Source: Bdellovibrio sp. 22V
GTDB lineage: Bacteria > Bdellovibrionota > Bdellovibrionia > Bdellovibrionales > Bdellovibrionaceae
NCBI RefSeq assembly: GCF_030169785.1
Contig: NZ_CP125854.1
Span: forward strand, 1,302,001-1,366,000
Direction of reading: 5' to 3'
DNA: 64,000 bases
Shown here one piece after another: positions 59,603 to 64,000 of the stretch (position 1 is its first letter; each line of letters opens with the position of its first letter). The notes below the pieces were generated by a model, which searched no databases, was not told the origin of the DNA, and was given only the letters and a program-made list of their open reading frames with translations. The translations under genes were made by a program, and so were the position numbers.

Positions 59603-59970
59603 TCCAACGAAACGGGCGTTCCCAACCACAACGCTGCTTGCGTGTGATCGTAAAGATCGTCCCCTGTGAGTTCATGAACAAGAACGGAAAGATCGCCGCG
59701 ATTTTTCATCAACCACAAAACGACATCCGTGAAATACTCTTTGGGAAAATTGATTTCAAACATCGGAATCGGATGTGGCCCGATGGCTTCAGGGATCATT
59801 TCGCCCGTAAAAACCTTCTGCCCTGCAAATTCCTTCAACGCGTGTGAACGCAAAGCCTCGGCCATGTCACGACTTTCAGGAGAAAAATAAATATGCGCAT
59901 CAAACTCCCGAGGGAATCCCTCGGGAAGCAATTGCGAATTCACTTTATACGGACGATCGGTCTTAGACAT
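59584..59970 (-). CDS. DOPA 4,5-dioxygenase-family protein
   Basis: The 128-residue protein matches the small DOPA 4,5-dioxygenase family: DAHIYFSPESR, GPHPIPMFEINFP, WLMKNRGDLSVLVHELTG and DHTQAALWLG. Conserved histidines in these blocks probably bind iron. Fungal and plant members open catechol rings; the bacterial role is unknown. Its last 19 bases overlap the end of the convergent UvrC-like gene. It follows the heptose kinase gene on the same strand but a hairpin separates them. Confidence 0.93.
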   Translation of the reverse strand: MSKTDRPYKVNSQLLPEGFPREFDAHIYFSPESRDMAEALRSHALKEFAGQKVFTGEMIPEAIGPHPIPMFEINFPKEYFTDVVLWLMKNRGDLSVLVHELTGDDLYDHTQAALWLGTPVSLDYSKFK

Positions 59971-59986
59971 AAAAAACTTCTATGGG

Positions 59987-60009
59987 AAAAAGATACCAGG
60001 TACCTTTTT
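59987..60009 (-). terminator. Terminator-like palindrome after hldA (AAAAAGGTACC type)
   Basis: On the minus strand AAAAAGGTACC and GGTATCTTTTT pair with one mismatch around a tiny loop, starting one base after the TAA stop of the heptose kinase. Sequence and position match the element after cpaF at 2417. Confidence 0.6.
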
Positions 60010-60010
60010 C

Positions 60011-61039
60011 TTAATGAGCTGTTTGGATGTATTCTTTGAGTTCCGGAATTTCACAGGGCACACAGCCGACTTTGCCGACGACAACACCTGCTGCATTGTT
60101 TGCGAGCATGCACGAGTGCACCAATGACAAACCGGAAACGAGTCCCAAAGAAAGAGCCGCGATAACAGTATCTCCTGCGCCTGTGACGTCGAAGACTTTA
60201 CGTGCGTAAGTTGGAACTTCTGTGATCTCTTCACCAGAGAAAATCGTCATGCCGTCTTTTCCGCGAGTCAAAACCACTTCTTTTGCGCCTGTGATCTTTT
60301 GCAAAGCACGACCTACTTCAACAACTTTATTTGGATTGTCGCGAAGATCGTCGAAGCTCATGCCGGTCAAGACAACCGCTTCGTCATAATTCGGCTTGAT
60401 CAAATCAACGCCTTTATAGAAGCCACCATTGTTGTCACGATGCGGATCGACCATCAATTTTTTGTTCGCCTTTTTGCAGATCGCGGAAACCTTTTCCACG
60501 ACATTACGGGAAATCACGCCCTTGGCATAATCTTCGATAATCACACAGTCGGCTTCAGAAACATTTTTTTCGACAGTGGCAATCAAACGGCTTTCCGCTT
60601 CTTCAGAAAGATATTTTTTAAGCTCATAGTCCACGCGCACTAAGTGATGGTGTTTTGCCATCACGCGGGTTTTGCGTGTTGTGGGACGAGCCTTATCGAC
60701 AATCATGTAATCCCAACTCACACCGTTCTTAACGCTCAACTCTTTCAGAAGATTTGCTCCGGTGTCGTCGCCGACGATTGAAACAAGCATCGGAATTCCG
60801 CCCAGGCTTGCTACGTTTTGCGCAACGTTGGCTGCCAGACCCAAACGCATATCTTCGCCTTCCACTTCCAGAACAGGCACGGGCGCTTCAGGGCTGATAC
60901 GACGGACTTGACCCATCACGTACTCGTCCAAGCCTACGTCGCCGATAATGAGGATTTTTTTACCTTTAAGGAAAGGGATCTGATTTAAAAGAAGCTGCTT
61001 TTCTTGAGGACCCAGGATGGCCTGCACAGGTGATGTCAT
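60011..61039 (-). CDS. hldA: D-glycero-beta-D-manno-heptose-7-phosphate kinase
   Basis: The 342-residue PfkB-fold kinase makes heptose 1,7-bisphosphate for the lipopolysaccharide inner core. It shows IIGDVGLDEYVMGQVRRISPEAPVPVLEV at the N-terminus (family signature of RfaE domain I), GGIPMLVSIVGDD, IIEDYAKG and the catalytic DVTGAGDT. The adenylyltransferase half found in bifunctional HldE is absent, so a separate HldC/RfaE2 must exist elsewhere. AGGAGG precedes the ATG. Confidence 0.95.
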   Translation of the reverse strand: MTSPVQAILGPQEKQLLLNQIPFLKGKKILIIGDVGLDEYVMGQVRRISPEAPVPVLEVEGEDMRLGLAANVAQNVASLGGIPMLVSIVGDDTGANLLKELSVKNGVSWDYMIVDKARPTTRKTRVMAKHHHLVRVDYELKKYLSEEAESRLIATVEKNVSEADCVIIEDYAKGVISRNVVEKVSAICKKANKKLMVDPHRDNNGGFYKGVDLIKPNYDEAVVLTGMSFDDLRDNPNKVVEVGRALQKITGAKEVVLTRGKDGMTIFSGEEITEVPTYARKVFDVTGAGDTVIAALSLGLVSGLSLVHSCMLANNAAGVVVGKVGCVPCEIPELKEYIQTAH

Positions 61040-61072
61040 TTTTTCATCCTCCTAGGGCCCATTTGTAGCCGA

Positions 61073-61134
61073 ACAGGGCGCCCCTGTCATCCTCTATCAG
61101 CGCGGGCTTGGCCTTCGCCCGCAAGCTGTGATAG
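61073..61134. promoter_or_regulatory. Two hairpins in the hldA-alkB-like divergent region
   Basis: ACAGGG-CGC-CCCTGT (61073-61087) is followed by a longer stem, CTATCA...GCGGGC (61094-61107) with GCCCGC...TGATAG (61117-61134), whose inner and outer parts both pair around short bulges. They end 13 bases before the AlkB-like ATG and could form a structured leader or bind a regulator. Confidence 0.45.
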
Positions 61135-61147
61135 ATATTTTCGCCTT

Positions 61148-62035
61148 ATGTTCAAAGCAAAGGGATCTTTTAAACCAAAATTCCAGCCTAAAAGCGCGGA
61201 GAAACCTCAAGGCATGGGCCGAGGACTGGTTTACAAGCAAAACTATATTTCTCCTCGAGAAAAACAGGAAATTCTGAATTACCTGAGCACCCTTTATCCC
61301 ATTTGGGAGATGCGCTACTCAAAGAACAATCCGCCTCCGGCCAATCAAAAGCAACGTCCTCTTTTGCGTCCCGTTTACTGGTTGGGCAACTGGCAGTTTG
61401 CGTGCCTTAACTACTATCATCCGCCTAAAGGAATTTATAACCGCTGCGTTCAGGCCGAGCCTTACCCGCCGATCCTGGAATTCATCGTGCAAAAAATTGA
61501 AACACTGGTGCACGAGTCTTTCGAGCCTCGCGACATTCCGCGTGGCTGGCATTTGAACACCTGCCTTATCAATTATTACGGCAATCAGATTCAAGAGGAC
61601 GGCAAAGCTTTGGACTGCGCCCGCGTGGGCGAGCATAAAGATTTTGAACCAGGCCCTGTGGCCTCCGTCTCTTTTGGTGAGCGCGCTCTTTTTCAATTCG
61701 TTTCGAGCCAAGGCACGGAATCTAAATCCAACGTCGTCTTACAACAGTGGCTGGAAGACAGCTCCTTGCAGATTTTTGGCGGAGACAAATTTAAAAAACA
61801 TCTTTTCCACCGCGTGCAGCGTGTGGAGAAAAAAGAAGATGTTGTCTTTCCTCTGAACGAAATCACCAACTTTGAAACTCGCCGAATCAATTTCACGTTT
61901 CGTTACGTGCCGGATGAACACATCGTCCCCTTTCAACGGCTCTCGGAAACAGCAAAAGAAGACGTGCAGGGTTACATGCAGCAACTCGCGCAGCACTCCG
62001 ATTTTTTTAAAGAGCAACTGTCCGCCCCCGTCTAA
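61148..62035 (+). CDS. AlkB-family 2-oxoglutarate/Fe(II) dioxygenase
   Basis: The 295-residue protein has the iron ligands His163 and Asp165 (GEHKDFE) with a distal His221 (HLFHRV), and the 2-oxoglutarate Arg at 246 or 252 (RRINFTFR). NTCLINYYGN and VASVSFGERALFQF follow the AlkB pattern. AlkB enzymes remove alkyl groups from DNA or RNA bases; a protein or other substrate is also possible for diverged members. The N-terminal 25 residues are basic. No ribosome site is clear, and the start follows structured leader sequence. Confidence 0.88.
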   Translation: MFKAKGSFKPKFQPKSAEKPQGMGRGLVYKQNYISPREKQEILNYLSTLYPIWEMRYSKNNPPPANQKQRPLLRPVYWLGNWQFACLNYYHPPKGIYNRCVQAEPYPPILEFIVQKIETLVHESFEPRDIPRGWHLNTCLINYYGNQIQEDGKALDCARVGEHKDFEPGPVASVSFGERALFQFVSSQGTESKSNVVLQQWLEDSSLQIFGGDKFKKHLFHRVQRVEKKEDVVFPLNEITNFETRRINFTFRYVPDEHIVPFQRLSETAKEDVQGYMQQLAQHSDFFKEQLSAPV

Positions 62036-62176
62036 AAAGACCCACGTGCGAAAGCACGCACGCCGAAAAAATGCGCTCGGAAAGACTTCGAAGAGTGTTG
62101 CACTTCGATACAAAATCGACTTTTTGTTTATAGCCTTTTTCTTGATTCGAATAATCTGACTCTACTGGGGGAATAA

Positions 62177-62572
62177 ATGAATGCGAAAGATCTTATCAGC
62201 AGAGCTGGCGACCTTTTCAATCAAGCTACTAGCTTAGGTAATAACAAAACCCTCTTAGGCGCCGGGGCCATTCTCATGGCGTTAGCCATCTTTCAGATGA
62301 AAAAGGACAAAGAACAAAAAACACCGAAGGAGAGCGAGCCAGCGGTCGTTTTTTCAGTCCCAGGAGTCGGACCGAACCCTTTTGCGCGAGAAGAGCCCGT
62401 GGTTTTGACTCAGGACCCTCAGGTGCAAATCCTCGCGGATGAAACAAATGAACTGAAAAAAGAAAATCGCATTCTAATCAACTCAATCAAAGGCCCGTCT
62501 TTCTCTGAATGTCGCAAGACGACCGCAGGGAAGGAGATCGCCGCGACACCGACAGAAAGCAATAACACGTGA
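62177..62572 (+). CDS. Small single-span membrane protein of unknown function
   Basis: The 131-residue protein has a short N-terminal helix, one hydrophobic segment at about 25-42 and a soluble tail rich in Glu, Pro and Lys with a short coiled-coil-like part (DETNELKKENRILINS). No family is recognised. A GGGGGAATAA ribosome site precedes the ATG. The 141 bases upstream hold a CGTGC-GAAA-GCACG hairpin at 62045-62058 and nothing else clear. Confidence 0.72.
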   Translation: MNAKDLISRAGDLFNQATSLGNNKTLLGAGAILMALAIFQMKKDKEQKTPKESEPAVVFSVPGVGPNPFAREEPVVLTQDPQVQILADETNELKKENRILINSIKGPSFSECRKTTAGKEIAATPTESNNT

Positions 62573-62590
62573 GATTTCATCTGAGACGTC

Positions 62591-64000
62591 TTATGGATCG
62601 CGCGGGGTGCGCTGATATTGTAACTCTTCCCGCTCTTCTATTCCCAGACGAGGAACCACCTGCATGGAGTCCACTTTCGCAAAGATGGTTTGTCCTTCTT
62701 TGATCGTCTCCAGCACGAAAATATCTTTGATGGTCGTAGGATTCACTTTCAAAGGGTTCGCCGAAAGAATCGCAAAGTCCGCCATTTTCCCGGGCCGGAT
62801 CGAACCCTTTACTTCTTCTTCAAAATAAAGATACGCTCCGCCCAAGGTCAGCGCTTTCAAAGACTCAAATGCGGAGATCCGCTCCCCGGGACCTAAAATT
62901 TTTCCTGTGCGTGTTGTGCGATTTACGGCAGAGTCCATGAGTCGCATAGGATTAGGCGGAATCACCGGTGCATCGGAATGATTCGCTATTGTCATTTCTC
63001 GTCGCAAAGCCGAAGCCATCGGGCTGATTTTTGAAGCCCGCTCTAAGCCCAAAGTTTCAGACACATGCCAGTCACCCCAAAAGTAGGTGTGCGCGCTAAA
63101 AAAACTGGGCGTAATTCCTAATTGTTTCATTTTATCCAGTTGATCTTCACGCACGGTTTGCGCATGAATCATCACCGGGCGAAGATCTTTTTGTCCGTAT
63201 TTTTCCTGTGCCTTACGAACCGCTTCGATCATCATGTCGGCGGCGGCGTCCCCGTTACAATGAACAAAAACCTGAACGTCACTGCGATAAGCGGCATCCA
63301 ACCACTGATCGAGCTGATCTTGGGTCAAAATCGGAAATCCGCGATAGTCCGCTTTCTCACCGGCGGGAACTCGCAAGTACGGTTTCGAGAGATAGGCTGT
63401 TTTTCCTTGCGGAGATCCATCCTGCGTAATTTTAATTCCGCCCACCTTTAGTCGCCGATCGTAGATGCCCACGTTTTGCCGAGCTTGACCTTCGATAACG
63501 GGACTATTGAAAACTTCTTTCTGTGAATGATAACTCCACAGCTGCGGATTGTTTTCATATCCCGGAGGAAAATAATTTACGTCCAACTTTCTGCTGCCAT
63601 TCATGACGTCATTAAAATTCGTCCACTTCGGATAAGCCACAACATCCATTTTCAAACGATTTTGTTTTGCAGCTTCTCGCAATAAAGCCATGGTCCCTGG
63701 GAGCGTCTGTCCTTCTTGCGCCGTCGTGATCCCTTGACTCGCGTAATAGTTTTGCACGAAGTCCAACTTTGTTAAGTTATCCTCCATCGTGCCCGGAGGA
63801 ATTTTTGCGAAGAAGTTGAAGACCGCTTGTTCCTCGACGACTCCTGTTGGCAATCCTGTTGTTTTATCGAAAAGAATTCTTCCGCCCTCGGGAGCCTTAC
63901 TGCCTTTTTTAAATCCCGCCAGTTTCAACATCGCCGTATTTCCCACAGCAAGATGCCCTGAAGCATGAAGAATAAAAATAGGACGTGTCGTGGAAATACG
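62591..64000 (-). CDS. Amidohydrolase family protein (YtcJ-like), 5' end beyond the window
   Basis: The reading frame stays open to the right edge, so at least 470 residues are present and the N-terminus is missing. The part seen contains the YtcJ/amidohydrolase_3 pattern: a His in the edge segment FILHASGHLAVGN, VFVHCNGDAAADMMIEAV, MIHAQTVREDQLDKM, NHSDAPVIPPNPM and GSIRPGKMADFAIL. Such metal-dependent hydrolases act on exocyclic amide or carbamoyl bonds; the substrate is unknown. It converges on the small membrane protein gene with an 18-base gap. Confidence 0.92.
   Translation of the reverse strand, partial: RISTTRPIFILHASGHLAVGNTAMLKLAGFKKGSKAPEGGRILFDKTTGLPTGVVEEQAVFNFFAKIPPGTMEDNLTKLDFVQNYYASQGITTAQEGQTLPGTMALLREAAKQNRLKMDVVAYPKWTNFNDVMNGSRKLDVNYFPPGYENNPQLWSYHSQKEVFNSPVIEGQARQNVGIYDRRLKVGGIKITQDGSPQGKTAYLSKPYLRVPAGEKADYRGFPILTQDQLDQWLDAAYRSDVQVFVHCNGDAAADMMIEAVRKAQEKYGQKDLRPVMIHAQTVREDQLDKMKQLGITPSFFSAHTYFWGDWHVSETLGLERASKISPMASALRREMTIANHSDAPVIPPNPMRLMDSAVNRTTRTGKILGPGERISAFESLKALTLGGAYLYFEEEVKGSIRPGKMADFAILSANPLKVNPTTIKDIFVLETIKEGQTIFAKVDSMQVVPRLGIEEREELQYQRTPRDP

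Overview
The window looks like part of the chromosome of a predatory deltaproteobacterium-type organism of the genus Bdellovibrio (Bdellovibrionota). The case rests on content, since no rRNA or tRNA gene is present. There is an FHA-GGDEF protein matching the architecture of the predation-essential cyclase DgcB, lying next to pgi. There are many small secreted or lipid-anchored proteins and several peptidoglycan-active enzymes (L,D-transpeptidase, lytic transglycosylase, NamZ-type muramidase). Base composition is moderate. Genes are packed tightly, with short gaps and many stop-to-stop convergent pairs. No insertion sequence, prophage, CRISPR array or pseudogene was seen, so this is ordinary core chromosome with some accessory-looking modules.

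Layout. 55-4311 (minus): a leftward run of a small protein, a cupredoxin-like secreted protein, an orphan CpaF-type secretion ATPase, a coiled-coil protein and enolase. 4484-8541: small envelope genes (DsbA-like lipoprotein, HEPN protein, L,D-transpeptidase) and a zinc alcohol dehydrogenase. 8620-11143: lipase-maturation-factor-like protein, DUF421 and CBS protein. 11184-16129: sfsA, then lipA with the E2 and E3 of a 2-oxoacid (probably pyruvate) dehydrogenase; lipB lies separately at 29507. 16211-20231: secreted proteins (single-heme, DUF3011, NTF2-like, thioredoxin-TPR). 20469-26092: iron acquisition (Fe binding protein, TonB receptor, imelysin lipoprotein) around a sterol-desaturase-family enzyme. 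26279-29314: lytic transglycosylase and a VWA lipoprotein. 30199-32822 (minus): PhoH-MaoC-BLUF-DoxX, placing a blue-light sensor in a housekeeping-like operon. 32945-36122: PilZ protein, TonB-like protein, NamZ, MsrB.

36209-41387: outer-membrane barrel, zinc aminopeptidase lipoprotein, another lipoprotein, an ECF sigma / membrane anti-sigma / Spy-like periplasmic triad, and a divergent secreted C39-like cysteine peptidase. 41435-46128 (minus): coiled-coil protein, metallophosphoesterase, pgi and dgcB in one operon. 46353-49842: cysteine-nucleophile alpha/beta hydrolase plus GMC oxidoreductase. 49968-50829: ohrR-ohr with a visible operator. 50899-53034 (minus): PfkB kinase and rlmN. 53282-59602: MFS transporter, then a compact three-gene set (radical SAM SplB-like protein; nuclease-fused Fe-S helicase; DnaQ-like/GIY-YIG UvrC-like protein) that looks like an uncharacterised DNA-repair system. 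59584-64000: DOPA-dioxygenase-like protein, heptose kinase, AlkB-family dioxygenase, a small membrane protein and a truncated amidohydrolase.

The observations most worth following are four. They are the 54552-59602 repair-like operon, and the threonine motifs in the coiled-coil protein of the dgcB operon that resemble the DgcB tail. They also include a sequence shared upstream of the two iron units, and a palindromic element that directly follows TAA stop codons.
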